Source: Aaosphaeria pasadenensis | Lineage: Eukaryota > Ascomycota > Dothideomycetes > Pleosporales | Reading direction: 5' to 3' | Assembly (NCBI GenBank): GCA_022813625.1 | Contig: JAKLMB010000010.1 | Coordinates: 682,001-746,000 of the forward strand | DNA: 64,000 nt | Part shown: piece by piece, positions 12,003 through 25,206 of the stretch | Position numbering within the stretch: the stretch's first letter is position 1 | How the letters are laid out: the number at the start of each line of letters is the position of its first letter | Notes under the pieces: model-generated | What the model was told of the DNA's origin: nothing | Database searches by the model: none | What the model saw: the letters and a program-made list of their open reading frames with translations, nothing else | Made by a program: the position numbers and the translations under genes

Positions 12003-14056
12003 CTACCGATAAAACCCCTCATCCCCTCCACCACCACCGCCACCTTGACCACCTCCCCCGCCAGGCCTATACGCCAAATACGCACCTCCCTGCGGCTGCG
12101 GCTGCGGACTCCCCGGCGCCACGTTCGGGACCTGGTACCCCGCCTGCGGGACGGGCGGCGGCGCGTAGCCCGGTGCCATTGGCATGCCGCCAGCGCCTGT
12201 ATTATACGCATCTGACGGTGGCGGGGGGCTTTGCGTGTGTGCGTACGGTTGCTGTTGTTGTTGGGAGGGGAGGGATGCGTAGTCTGGCTGTTGTTGGTGT
12301 TGTGAGGGGCCGGCGTAGGAGTGGCGGGAGGGGTTTGGGTTGTCGATGGGGGAGTCGTAGTGTGCGGTTGCGAGTTCCTGGGGTGCGAAGCTTTGGGGGC
12401 GTTGTTGTGGGGGTGGTGCTTGTTGTTGTGGTTGATGTTGTTGATGTTGTTGTTGTTGTTGCTGGGGGGGTGGGACGGAATACGGGTCGTGGATGTGTGG
12501 TGGTTGGGAGGGGAGTGGGCTTTGCTGCTGGGGTCGGGACATGTTTGGCTGTTGTTGTTGTTGTTGCGGTGGAGGTTGCTGTGCTTGTTGTGATGGGGGT
12601 ACCATGAAGAAGGCTGGGTTTGTGCCTGCGGGCGGGTATGGAGGTTGCTCTTGATGTCCGGAGGGGGGAGCGTAGTGGTTGTACCGTGAGTTATCTGGTT
12701 GATGCTGCTGTTGCTGCGGCGGTGGTGCGTTGTATGCTGCGTATGGACGGCCGTAGGGAGGCTGCTGCTGGGGTTGGGACATCGATGCTTCAAGCATGGA
12801 TTCGTAGTCCCGGCGGGCCTTGATGAATTTCTCGTTCAGCGACGTGAAGTCATCTATTCCATGTTAGTATGTTCATCTCCAAAACCTTCAATCTGTGATA
12901 TACGCACCCTTCTTCTGCGAGTACTTTCCAATCAGCTGGATGAGCTTTGGCCGAATCGCCAGCGTGGAGTGATACAGTTCCGTGATCTCCTCATTGTCCC
13001 GCGCGTCACCTCCGCCCTGGGAGCTCGTACTCAGCAGAGCCAGCAACTTCTCGACGTTACGGATCTGCGCAAACACCTCCGCCTCCATGTGTGCCTCTCT
13101 CTCCAACTCCTCCCGCGTCGGGTCCTGAAGCTTCTCGACGTAATTCAGCGGGAAGATACCCGTCTGCCCACGCAGCGAACCCTTCCACCAGTCCTTATAC
13201 ACCGACTCCAGCACAGCGATGACGTCGCCCTTCCTGAACTGCAACTCCCCCGGCTCGGAGGGCTGGAAATCGAACAGCGCGCGGACCCTCGACACCGTGG
13301 CGGCCGTCGTCCCCGACGGCACAGGCGCCGGCGGCGCAGCCTGCTCCGACTGGGACTGCGAAGGCTGCGAACCCGACGACTCGTTCGGCGCATTCGACCT
13401 AGCAGCCGTCGGCGACGCCCCCTTGCTCTCCTGTATCGACATCTTCAACGCCATCTGCAGCTCCTCCTCCTCCTTCTGGCGATCGAGGTCCGTGATCTGG
13501 GTCTTCTGCGGCTTCGACGGGGCCCTGAGATTCGGGTTCTGGCTCTTGAGCTTCGTGTACGCACCCTGCATGATGCCGAGGTCCGGGTCGCTGGCAAACA
13601 TGTCGGACCACTCGGCCATGCGCTCGAGGATCTTCGCCTTGACCTGCTGGTGGGTGTTGCGGTCGTTGGCGAGGCGCAGCAGCGCGTCGGTGAAGCTCCG
13701 CGACGCGAGCTCCTTGTGCAGGTTGAGCCCGCAGTTCTGCGACAGCGCGTTCGCGAGCTCCAGGCTGTACAGCTGCACGTTGGCGTTGCGGTGCGCGAGC
13801 CGCTTGATCAGCGCGCCGACGACCTCCTTCGCTCCGTTGTCGGTAGAGCCGACTCGGTCGCACACATCGAGGATGTACTCCCAGTTCTCGCTCGTCAGGT
13901 TCTCGTCCGTCGCTTTGACTGTGGGGGAGTGAAGGTTAGCTTTACACTTTCTTGCTTGCTTGCGGGCGGCATGGGGAGTTGGGCACATGGGATGGATGGG
14001 CGGGAACCAAACGTACCGACGGCGTCGTCGAAAGCATTTGTTTGTGCTCGGAACAT
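12003..14056 (-). CDS. hse1: ESCRT-0 subunit Hse1 (class E vacuolar sorting protein)
   Basis: Exons at 14017-14056, 12908-13918 and 12003-12853 join in frame to 633 residues; donors are GTACGT and GTGCGT. Residues 1-13 (MFRAQTNAFDDAV) come from the short first exon and run into a VHS domain (about 14-142). A ubiquitin-interacting motif lies at about 162-178 (EEEELQMALKMSIQES). An SH3 domain spans about 221-279 (ALFDFQP, DWWKGSLRGQTGIFPLNYV), a GAT-like helical region about 283-370, and a very long Pro/Gln-rich tail the remainder. This domain order is diagnostic of Hse1/STAM. The family partners with Vps27 in ESCRT-0 on endosomes to capture ubiquitylated membrane cargo for the multivesicular body pathway. 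The poly-Gln/Pro tail is low complexity and makes long shadow frames on the other strand. The start is fixed by homology of the first 13 residues, which single-exon reading would miss. Confidence 0.95.
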
Positions 14057-15945
14057 CCTTTCCTGTTCTCCTCCTTTGGTATATTCAAAGCTTCTTCCTG
14101 TGATCCTATTATTTTACCCCGATGTCCGTGGTTCGGTGGGTGGTGTTGGTGGAGGAAAGGATGTTGTTGGAAGAGGTGAGGTGGGTTGTTGTACGTCTGC
14201 CTGACGTCTCCGGCTGGCTCGTTCTCCCACAAATGTGGTCCTTGGTACGGTACGGTACGGTACGTATTCTCTCCCCGCCGCGCGCTCACCGATCTGACTC
14301 AGTAGATGGTAAGCAAGAAATCTTCTCTTCTTTTCCTCTCAAATAATCGCTTGAAATGCTTCAATAAATGCGAAATTAGATCAGTTTCCGACTTCGTTCG
14401 GAAGAGTGGTAGTTGGGTTATCTGAATGAGAGATGTAATGGAGGTTCAAGTCCACCGCCGCCGCCGCCGCCACCAGTGCGTTTCCTGATGACGCCCGCCA
14501 CGTGCGCATTGTGGCGGTTGCCGTATAAGCCCCCCAGCCTATCCCCGTACTGCGAACTCGTATACGCTGAACGGAAACAAAACGAAACGAAACGCCATGA
14601 TACGCGTAATGCAAGGCACGAAGCTCATGGCGAGGTAAGGTGGGGCTCGGGCTCATTTCATATCCTCCTGCTGCTGGTGGTAAACAAAGAGATCAACAGC
14701 ATCTACGGACCGACATGATCATCTCGAAGTCCTGCTCCGTACATAGAAAGTAGTCGTAGAGGTGATGAAGGAATGTACCTTGAGAGACATGAAAACAAAC
14801 TTCATGGTAAAGCAAGTAGTCAGCCTCCCTTCTCCTCTTTCTACGTATTGTCCGTAGGAAAGCAAAAGTCGAAAGTGCATGATGTGGAAAAAGATTGAGA
14901 AGCAAAACAAACAAACACAGCAACGTGATTTAGGACTTCATCTCCATTGACGAACTAGTATTCTCATTACCGGTTTTTGGATATAGTCTTAACGCTCTAC
15001 TTCGTCTGCCTGCTATAGGTACTTTAACTCTCCACATCCCTCTTCTCTCTCCATACCCTTGCCTTGTCCATAGCGATTCCAGGAAAATGAGTTAACAAAA
15101 AGGAAAAAAAAAGTAACCCTCCCCACCCAATAAAGGCGGGGGAAGACGAAAAAAAACCATCCCCTTTAGGCAGGAGACGAAGAAAAAAAGGAAACAGAAG
15201 AAGAAAGGTAAAAAAGACAAAAAAGATTTGCGCCCTTATTTTCCGCTGAGGAGGTTGAATATTTGTGATTCGCTCGATTAAACTGCTTTGGCTCCCTCTC
15301 TCTTGCTTATCCGGCCGTTTACTACCATACCATAACCACCACCACCCATGTACGTTCCCCCCCTCCCCTCGTCTCCCATATATGGAAAAATACATATTTG
15401 CCGTGTTGTATTTGGACGTGTGTGTTTGTTTGTGAACTCGCGAACGCCTTCTTCGGAGGATCCGGACCCGAACGCTCGGCTCTGCTCTAATCGAGGGAAA
15501 ATAAAAAAAAGGGGGGCCGGCTATTGTGTATGCGTGTGTGACTTGGAGACAAAAGTCCGGTGGGACGGACGTGGCCTTTTTTTTGAAGCAAACGCTATGA
15601 TTTGGAAAAGGGAGATTTGCAATTGCAACTGCACAGCACACACTCCAAAAAGAGGTAAGAACCAGTTCGTCGGATGCCCACGCGGAGCAGTGCGCCCCCC
15701 ACCTCTCTGCAAACGAACATCCTCCAACCTGGGGTACAAGAAACGGTAGCGACGAGCGTTCTCATTACGACACGTCTCACAGCTGCTCCGCTTTGCCATA
15801 CCAGTCGACAAACGATGCTCGGCTCGTCGTCGTCGTCGCCGCCGCTGCCGGTTCGCTGCCTTGATCCGCGGCTTGCGTCTTGCCCCCAACTATAACGGCT
15901 CTTTGATAAGATTTATTTCAAAAAGAAAATGGACTAGGAAATTCT
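14057..15945. other. Intergenic region between HSE1 and STE20
   Basis: Contains the HSE1 promoter and leader and the 3' flank of STE20 (both minus strand). A GGTAC run at 14244-14263 and A-rich stretches around 15,090-15,220 are visible. No supported gene. Confidence 0.5.
14244..14263. repeat. GGTAC pentamer repeat
   Basis: Four perfect tandem copies of GGTAC, about 190 bp upstream of the HSE1 start codon. Confidence 0.8.
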
Positions 15946-18900
15946 TCACATACCACCCTTCTTCCGCCTTTCCTCGGCTCTTGCTTTCCGCGCAGACAAC
16001 ACTAGCGGGGCCAGCGTGTTCAGCGGTTCAGCAGTTTGGATGAATGGATGCTATAAAAACATGTCAGCGCTCAGGTTCCACAATGTCGCATCCGGACGAC
16101 CGAATCGCAGCAAATAAAATGGGACAAGACTTACCACCAGGAGATCATGAGCGCTAGCCCGCTTGTCCGGATCCACCTTCAGTGAGAAGTGTAGGAAGTC
16201 GCGGAAGACAGGCGATAGTTGGTGCTCATCCTTGATCGTTGGTGTTCCGTTCGTCGCAATGAGCCAGAGTGCGCGGAGAGGGCTTTCGTTGAGGTATGGT
16301 GGCTCGCCTTCGATCATCTCGATGGCCATGATGCCCAGCGACCAGATGTCGACCTTTCGGCCATATTCCTTTCGCGTGACCACCTCGGGGGCCATCCAGT
16401 ATGGCGTACCGACCATGGTCGTTCGCTTGTTGTGACTTTCATTAATTTGTGCGCAGAAACCAAAGTCGGCTGTGCGAGGTTAGCAAACTCCATTATGCCG
16501 AAGTCCTGGGGAAAGCGGGAAACCTACTCAGTTTGATGTTGCCTTCGAGCGAAAGCAGAATATTGTCCGATTTGATGTCTCGATGAATGACTCCCTTCGA
16601 GTGCAGATGCTGCAGACCGTTCAGGGTTTCACGACACACAGCCGCGATCTGCCCTTCTGACATGATGTTGAACGTGACCACGTCTGTCAAACTGCCACCC
16701 TCCATGTACTCCATGACGACCCATAGATCGCCCCGGACCAAGAAACTGTCCATGAAATTGACAATGTTCTTGTGCTTGCTGTCCTTCATGACCAAAATTT
16801 CATTAATAATTAGATCCTTCTTGGGTTGCTGCTCCAGGTTCATTTGCTTGATGGCGACGCATTTGTTTGTCGAGACTTCGTAGGCCGTGAAGACGCCGCC
16901 AGACGCACCCTGGCCAATCTTATTGAGATTGCGGTACATCTGCGTCGGGTCTGCGTTGGTGCATATGGCATTGAGCTTGGCCACGATGTCCGGGCCTTGG
17001 CTCTGCCGGGGTCGCTGGCGCGGTCGGGGCGCTGGGCCCACGCGCGCCTGCTGCGAGGGAAGCGGGATGTTCTGTGGGTCGATCTGTTGAGCAAATTGCT
17101 GCTGGGCCGAGGGCTGCGATGGTGCCGGTGCGGCTGGTGCGAGCTGGTGCGGTTGAGGAGCCCGTTGGCTCACGCTTCGTCCGAGGTGAGGGGGTTGCTG
17201 AGCTGGCTTCGCGTTCATCGAGTGCTGGGCGGCCATCATTGCCTGGGCCTGCTGCTGCTGGTACTGCTGCGCGGGCGACATGGGAGTGGCATTTGATGGA
17301 GAGTCGAACCGGGGCGGAGTGCCTCCGGTGGTGTTGGCTCTGCTTCGAGGAGCGGAAGAGGGACCCTGCGGCTGAGGATGTTCTGTGATCGTCGAGGTGG
17401 GATATGCAACGTGTGGGAACTCGTTCTGGGGGCTCTGCACCAAGGGCGATTGCGAGACTGGCTGCTGGGTCACCGTGCCGGGGGCAGAAGGGGCTGCCCG
17501 AGCAGGTACAAGATTTGTAGCGCTTCCTGAAGGCGGTGGCCGTGGAGCTGGCCTGTTCGGTACGAGCGCGCCATTGATCGGAGGTGAAGCCGGAGACGTG
17601 ACGCCCGGCGAAGTGTGACTGCGAGGAATCGGGGGAGGGGCGCGAGGGTTCTCGAAGCTATCCAGGTCGTTGCGGGGGAAGCGCGGGCTCTGGGGCGGGC
17701 TGAGGAGGGGTTGGCCGTATTGTTGCGTTTGCTGCTGTTGCTGCTGCTGCTGGGCTTGTGGTGATTGTTGGCTGCCGAGGCTCGTTTGATATGTGTAGCT
17801 TTGAGAGTGCACTGGGCCCATCTTGTCCCATATCGCGTCCTCGCCGCTCTTCTCTGCATTGTCTTTGTAGAAGTTGACGACATCCATGACAGCCTGGGGG
17901 TGCTGCTTCTGTTCCTGCTCCGAGATACCATTCTGTTGTAACATGCGCTGCCATTCCTTCGGAAGGCCCTAGAACGATGTTAGCGAGGTCCAATGAAGGA
18001 GGGTGATGCGAGAGGAGGGTAAGTAGGAAGGGCGATGGTGGAAGCGTGGAGTAGAGAGGGAATGGAGGGGTTGAAAGGGAATATGCGGGGGACATGTCTG
18101 TCTGTAGAAAGGATCCAAGGCCAGAGCAGTCTGAGCGTGCTGGCAGCCAGGCATATATCCGACAAGCATAGTACATACCGTGTATTCACCAGTCTCGTTG
18201 TCGATGCTGACGTGGGTGACGTGCATGGGGTTCGTGGGCGTAGAGATTGTGGGCCTTCGCGGCGAACCCAGCATGCTATTCACGAAGCTAGAGAATGTGC
18301 CCTTCTTCTTTCCGCCATCGGACTTTCTGTTCTTGACCTCGTCGCTGTATCGCTGTCGAGGGCTCTTTGTGCCACTGCCACTGCCGCTGTCGGTCGAGCG
18401 AGGTGGGGTGATTGTGTCCATGGTACGCGCGAGAGCCGTGAAGCTGGCCGACTGGCGGAGGGAGGGAGATTTCTTGAACTTCTTGGGAGGGTCGGAGGTG
18501 AGGGAGTGTTGTATGATGGGTGGACGTGGCGGGTGGTGAGAGGTGGTGGAGGTGGGAGTGGGTACGGTGGGAGACGGGGTCGTGGTTGCGTTGGCAGAGT
18601 TGATGATGGCGGCCGAATCGAAGGGCTGGCCGATGAGCTCGGGGGTGGGTCGTTTAAGAGAGAGGGTATCGTTATTGACGTTGATGGTGGTGCTGCTGGT
18701 ATTGGCGGAGGAGGATGATGTGGTGGTGGTGGAGTAGTTGTTGTTGGCAGAGGTGGAGGAGGTGGAGGTGGAGGAGAAGCCGGCGGCAGAGAAGGGTTTT
18801 GTGAAGCCAGAGGAGACAACAGAGAAGCCGCCGCCTATTGTCCGTTTTGCATCGTGAACGGGTGAACGAGAGGGTTGGTGGTGAAGGGAGGGTGAACGGG

Positions 18901-19270
18901 TAGGTGGTTTGACGGGGCCGGTGAAGTAGGAGTAAGAGGAAGACGACGACGGTGATGAGGAGCCGCCAAGCAAGTCTGGAGAGCGATTCGCGCCTGAACC
19001 CGATCCGAATCCTGATCCTGAACCCACTGCCGACGGTGATAATAGAGATGCAGCAGCGGTGGCAGCAGCAGAAGAATGAGCAGAAGAGAAGGAAGGATAT
19101 GACGGGGCGGAGGGAGCCCGGCGCAGGGTCGTTTGGTGCGTCTTGTTGTGAAATGCGACTGGTGGAGGTTGTTTGGGCTTCTTTCGAAGCTTCGATGCCG
19201 GGCGGTGTTGTTCTTCGTGTACGGCGGTAGCGATGTGCTGAATGGCGGAAGATGGCTGATGAGGGTCCAT
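15946..19270 (-). CDS. ste20: Ste20-type p21-activated protein kinase (PAK)
   Basis: Exons 18179-19270, 16528-17968, 16135-16469 and 15946-16050 join to 990 residues. The first 340 residues are Ser/Thr-rich and disordered. A CRIB/PBD domain begins at about 345 (ISTPTNPMHVTHV) and crosses the first intron into GLPKEWQRML, the Cdc42/Rac-binding signature. A Pro/Gln-rich linker follows, then a kinase domain at about 709-960: glycine loop GQGASGG, catalytic Lys738 (VAIK), HRDIKSDN with Asp828, DFG Asp846 and the PAK activation segment TMVGTPYWMAPEVV. The tail (PLNTLAPLVLSARKA) resembles Ste20. There is no PH domain, which separates it from Cla4, the other fungal PAK. The family acts below Cdc42 in polarity, hyphal growth and MAPK activation. 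The DFG motif is split off by intron 2 (donor GTAGGT), so the kinase is incomplete in any single frame. The start is the ATG at 19270 in good context (GCCATTATGG). Confidence 0.94.
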
Positions 19271-20356
19271 AATGGCGGACAAGTAATATGAATAACTACT
19301 CGTACTACCAGCAGTAGTAGCAGTAGCACTGTAGCAATTACTTGGGGGAGTGAGTAGAGTGAGTAGAGTACCAATCTCCAGTCTCCAGTACAACAGAAGA
19401 GAGTAACTAAAACTACTAGGTAGAGTAACTAAGAGTAGACTCCGGAGTAATAGTAGCAAAGAGAAGAGAGTAAAGTAAAGCAATACCCTACTAATCTCTA
19501 CTAGATACTCTACTGTCTCTCTCTGCAGGTATGTCTCTACCACTCCACTCTACTAGGTACTGGTACTGAGGGTGGCTTGGGCTACCGAGCAAGTGTCCCA
19601 GAGATTGAGAGTTGCAGCAGATTCCAGAATAAATCGCTACCTTTTCTTCTCTTCTCTCTCTGGTCTACTCCGTACCGTACTCCGTACCAATTCTGAATGG
19701 CCCAGCCTAAAACTTCCCTTTCTACCTTGCCTTCTTCTTTGTGGCGAGATGCCCACAGTAGTGTCTGGTTAAACGAGTAGATACTCCGTATGTACTGTAC
19801 TGTTACTGTCACTGTGTACAGTAGTAGTGTGAGTAGACAGTCCTGACTGGTCCTTACTGGTCTGTCTCTCCGTTTTCCGTTCTCCGGGTCGTCGTCTCGC
19901 TCGTCTCTGGATGGCCTCTGGGCTGGTCTCCGCTGGCGGGCGCCTCGTGGAGGTACAGGAATGGCGACACAGCAGATTGGATGAGATAGGCAATTCCACC
20001 GGCTGGTTCGTCCTGTCCCGTCTCCGTTGTCTGGCCACGCCTTGCCTCTGTCTGCCTTTGCTTGTCTTGTGCTAGCTAGACCCGGCGGGTGCGCGCGCGC
20101 AATAATGCAATGCAATAACGGTTGATGATTATGTGGAGGGAGGGAGGGAGGGGTGGGCGGAGGAGGATTGAGGGGAGGGTAGGTAGGTCAGGTCGTGGGT
20201 ATGCAGTATGCAGTATAATAGGATGAATGGATGATGATAGGGCGAGGAGAGGTATAGGGAATTGGAGAATTAGGGAATTAACAGGGCAGCAGATGCAGAA
20301 GATGCAAACAGATGCGACACATGCAGCAGTCGAAGAGAGGACGTGGACCTGTCGTC

Positions 20357-20425
20357 TTGACTTTGACTTGAACTTGACCTTGACCTTGACCTTGACGGTT
20401 TACCCTTGACGATTGACCTTGACTT
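20357..20425. repeat. TTGACC/TTGACT degenerate hexamer repeat
   Basis: About ten TTGAC cores in loose tandem, followed directly by a short GTCTC run to about 20,448. Each core contains a TTGAC W-box-like word, but the tandem nature suggests a simple repeat rather than a promoter element. Confidence 0.7.
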
Positions 20426-23400
20426 GTCTCGTCTCGTCTCGTTTCGTCTGATTTGTAGGCGTCTGGTTGGCGCCCCCGAGATGCTTGCAAGGGCTCCGCA
20501 GTGTCCACCACACACGCACGCAGGCTAATCAAGTACGGGGTCGTTGCGTTACAGCGGAGGTGGAAGAAAAAAGAGAAGAAGAAGGAAAAGGGATTGAATA
20601 TCTTTCTTCCGATTCTATTTTTCTGTTCTGCTGGGCTCTTCGACTGTTCCCCTCTATACAGTCCGATCTGGGAGGGGACACAAGGCTGAGATAAGGAGTG
20701 GTGGTGGTAGGGGTAGGTATACCTGATAAAGAGAAGGACAAGAAAATAGGGAAGAAGAAGAACGATGATGGACGAGGAAAAGAGATTGACGATGTTCTAT
20801 CCTCCTTCTTTTCTTCTTCTTTTTTTCTCGAGAAGGAGAGAAAAGAAAAAAAAGAATAGGAGGGATGCTGAGGGTGCTGTTCTGCTGGTTATCCGTGCAA
20901 AGCTTGCTTTTCTTCACCTGCACCTTCACCGTCATCTTCACCATTCACCATCCATTCACTGAGCCATCACTCACCATTCACCACACTACTTACGGAGTAC
21001 TCACAATAACTATCATTTCTCCTCCTCCTTTCTTCCAATTCACCTCTCAAGTTATCAAGATGCCAACATCGACTTCATCTCGATCCAGTCTCTTCCCCAA
21101 TGGCCCAGTTCCCTCTTCCCCATTCCCCCCCTCCCCCCTCACCATCGACCAGCCTATCCTGGTAGCCCCATCGTATCCTCCCCACTCCCAACTCGGTCCA
21201 TCCACCTTTGACCACCTCACTCTGCCTCACCACTACCACCTGGGTATGGATTGGGAGTATTATTATCATCATTATTATTACCATCATCTTTATTCCCTCT
21301 TCAAAGTTCAGCCTGATGTACGGGGTGTCCCGGTTATGCATTCACCCTCGCTCTCACCCTTCGCCTAATCCACCATCTACAGACCACAATTATAATATCG
21401 TTCACTGCAGTCATACTGTACTCATACTGCATCCATCCTTCCAGCCAACCATTCATCATCGTCCATCCATCCATCTGTCCATCTATCCATGGACCCTCCC
21501 TCCCGTCCTTCCATTGCGGCCCGAAACTTCCCTTGAGGATGATGATCCATTGCGCCCCAACGACGAACTACTCACCTGTTAACAAATAACAGCAATCACA
21601 ACAAGTCTTTGTACTGTACACTCACGTCAACATCAACAATGAATGGATGTATGAATGGGCGAATGAATACATGCACTTTGACATCATCCGTCCACTATCA
21701 TTCCACCTCCGTCACCACCAACTGCGCTACGAGACCACAATAAGCAAGCGGCGGAACACACTCCACCTCCCACAACTTCGCTCCCTCCTCCCTCTCTCCC
21801 TCCTTCAAAATACCTCTCTACCGGTAATCCCCTTCGCTTGGCTTCGTAAGGTCGGCATGGCACTGGCATACTGACATGGCAGGGCATGGCACTCGTCGCC
21901 GCTGGCGTCATCCACCCACTGGCCAGGAATCAGGAAAAGAACGTTTCAGATGCGCTTCCTTACAATCTCCAAAACGGCGCCTATCTCCTAAAACGCACGC
22001 TTCTGCAGCCCTTTCAGGTGCCGGCAGCCGTTGCACCTGTCCCGGTGCGGTAACGGTAACGGTACAACGTACGGTGCACAGTACAGGCACAGATAGCCTG
22101 CGAGGGGCTGGCTGGCTGGCCTTCCGTCAAGGGAGCACACGCCTCTTTGGGACCATCTAATCTCCCACCCTTGAGATACCTAGGTAATTACCTACCGACG
22201 GAGTACTTGTGCAATAGCTACCACAGTTATTATTACTAGTACGGAGTGGCTAGCGACTCATGGCACGACGGACTGTTATCCGTTCAGCTAATTCCGCCAT
22301 GACATCCATATGGGTACTGGTACTAGGTATGCCATGCGCCATGCCATGCTACAGCACAACACAACACAGCACAAAGATAACACAAACAAGAACAAGAACA
22401 ACCATCTCACAGTTACTCGAACTTCATCTCATCCCCTGGATAGATGATAACCTACGGAGTACGGAGTCCTCCGTAAATCCTCTCTACACAGGATTCGCAT
22501 CCCCATCGGGAGGAAACCACATCCGATTGCTACTCCTTCGACAGGGCTCACGCGGCCCAGACCCGACTCATCCATCTCATATGTTTTGTACCATCTAACC
22601 CCAGGACTGGACTCCCATTTTCCACAAATCGTCCCATCTATTCACCTGCATGAGAGATTCCCAAGAGCATCATCCTTGGTGTACAGAGTACTCCATACAT
22701 GTTAATTGTGTCTCTCTTCTTTCTTTTGTCGTCCTTTCTCTCCTGACCCAGCCGATGCGCCCATCAATCTCGCTTTCATTTCGTCCCTTTTCCACAAGCA
22801 CCATCCCTCACGTGCCTGCATGCTCTGTGCAACCTCTCAACATCACTCCTCACGCATGAGACATTACGAGTACCCTACCCGCCTTGCCTCTGATTTTTTG
22901 ACCATCACACATTGTATACGTCGCATGCAGCAGCGCATCCGGTTACCGCCTCGTGTGTCGCCATCGAAAGTTTTTTTGCGTTTCAGAGATCGTATACCCC
23001 ACCAATTCCCCCCAAATTCCGTTTCAAGAATCGAACGAAAATCAATCCCGCCAGAATGGATACGCCAGAGAGGAGTTTCCAGCCTACGGTAAGTAAAGGG
23101 TAAAGTGCCCGCTCATCCGCCTGAGACACTCACTCACAACAAAAAAACAACGAGATCTCTCGTCAATCTCATCTCACCGTCTACGATCCCGTAGTCAAAT
23201 CTCCCCCGTCGTTTGGAGCTTCTGCAGGTACCACTCAATTGAGTTCTGCTGTCCGCCTGATGGTTACATGACATGACATGATGTACAGAGTTTAGTTGTT
23301 CTCGACCTTTTTTCTTTGCGTCACTCGACGCACGACACACCACAGCAGCAGTTAATTTAATCACTCGAATCACCAGGCCTTGAAACGCGCCATGCAGACG

Positions 23401-24169
23401 CCCACTACGACGACAATGGAGATTGAATCACCCCGGCGACATGAAAAAAAAGCAACGAGCATTTGGCGGTTAACATGCATCTATGGATTGACTAAATCTG
23501 GCAATAACAGCATCATCTACGTTTATTCCCACTGTTTCATCACCGAAACTCTACATCAGAAAAAACAATTTGCTCTTAACAACATCTCTCATCTTCACCT
23601 CCACGCAAACACCTCCCCTGTACACCTCCTCATTCACCCTCCCTTAGATCCCCAAACCCCCATACAACAAAGTAGGTACATAACTACCGACCCAACCCTC
23701 CAAGCTAACAGCACACCTCACCCACGGTACGCACCCCCAGCATAGCCACCACCCACCCACCCACTCACCTCCCCTCGTGTCTTCCCTCCGCCAGCCAGGC
23801 CATGTGCGCACCCTTTGTACTAGCGAGGTAGCGGCACCCAGGTACCGAACTTTTGTAGCTACCAGAACATTGCCAGAAGGTGAGGAGGGGGGTTGCGCTA
23901 GGGATAGGGAGTGCGGCGGTTTGGTGGTTTGGCAGGAGATGATGGTGAGTTGATGGAGAGTTAGGGGAGGATGTGGAGGATGTGTGTGGGTGTGTGTAGA
24001 TGCAGATAGTAACTCGGGTAGTAAGTCAGTTTGGCTGTTGTTTGATAGTCTGATGTTTAGAGTACATGCTGTAGAGTTGTGATAGCTACTATTGATGATA
24101 GAGAAGTAATGACTACAAGCAGCTGTCAACTAGAAGCAACTACCAACGTCTGTCAGTTACCAGTAATTA

Positions 24170-24450
24170 GCAACTACTAGTAATTGACACCACCAGTAAT
24201 TCACAACCACTAGTAGTATCTTTTAAGCATTAACATCTATTAAGATCTATCAGGCATGAATGTTTATTACCTATCAACTGTCAACATCTATAAAGACACC
24301 TAATGCTAGCAACTACTAGTACCTATCAAGCATCAACATCTATCAATATCTATCGAGCACAACAACTGTTAAGCTTTAACTGTCAACTATCAACTGTCAA
24401 ATACTGTCAATTACCACCAACTATCAACTGCCACTAACTGTCATCTACCA
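24170..24450. repeat. Degenerate CAACTGTCAAC / CATCTATCAA tract
   Basis: Roughly 280 bp in which short words such as CAACTACTAGT, CATCTATCAA and CAACTGTCAAC recur with substitutions. It resembles, in style but not in unit, the decayed tract at 10.2-11.7 kb. Confidence 0.55.
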
Positions 24451-24600
24451 TGTTAACATCCATCACCTACCACCAACTCCCAAGTATCACCAACCCATCC
24501 ACACCATCGCCATCACCGTCCAAACACACACACAAACACCCCACCCCACCAACCTACCACCCTCTCTCTCTCTTCCAAGTACGAAACCACCCGCATCCCT

Positions 24601-24748
24601 CGAGCCCTCCGTACCCACTCCCACATCCCATCCCATCCCATCCCATCCCATCCCATCCCTCGAGCCCTCCGTACCCACTCCCACATCCCATCCCATCCCA
24701 TCCCATCCCATCCCTCGAGCCCTCCGTACCCACTCCCACATCCCATCC
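24601..24748. repeat. 60-bp minisatellite with internal CATCC pentamers
   Basis: Unit one is 24601-24660, unit two 24661-24715 and a partial unit three 24716-24748. Each starts CGAGCCCTCCGTACCCACTC and ends in a run of CATCC pentamers. Unit two is exactly one pentamer shorter, so the pentamer run varies between copies. Confidence 0.9.
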
Positions 24749-25100
24749 CCTTATCTCCCCCTCCCCCTCCTCCCCTTCGTGCTTCTGCCTTTTGTGCCAT
24801 GTGCATTCATTCACTTCACACGTTCCAATCCTCCACCAGCAACATGGTTCCAAGTATGAGGAAACTAAAAGCATCCATGAAACCTAGGCACACACACACA
24901 CACACCTTCCTATCGTTATCCTTGAACTCTCTGATAGTCGTCGTCATCTGAGACTGTGGGATATAGAGGGATTTCTAACGGCACGGGATGTGCGCTTGGG
25001 AGGATGGATGGATGGGCTTGATGGGTAGGTAGGTAGGTAGGCAGGTGGGGAAGTATGTTGGTGGGCATGTTGGTGAGATGAGAATGCTCGTTAGGTGCTT

Positions 25101-25206
<106 letters not shown>

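Noticed and set aside
11978..12793. 271-codon minus-strand frame
   Set aside because: It overlaps the Pro/Gln-rich tail of HSE1 in another frame; the His/Asn/Thr-rich product is a shadow of CAA/CAG repeats.
12699..14204. 501-codon plus-strand frame
   Set aside because: It is antisense to HSE1 and runs across both HSE1 introns and the first exon. Its Arg/Leu-rich composition reflects GC-rich third positions of the real gene.
14401..14470. tRNA-like B-box word GGTTCAAGTCC near 14,441
   Set aside because: The T-stem has a mismatch, no acceptor stem pairs with the following GCCGCCG run, and no proper A-box or anticodon arm is present.
15024..15641. 205-codon minus-strand frame
   Set aside because: Driven by A/G-rich tracts (Phe and Leu runs in the product) in the intergenic region between HSE1 and STE20; no motif or start context.
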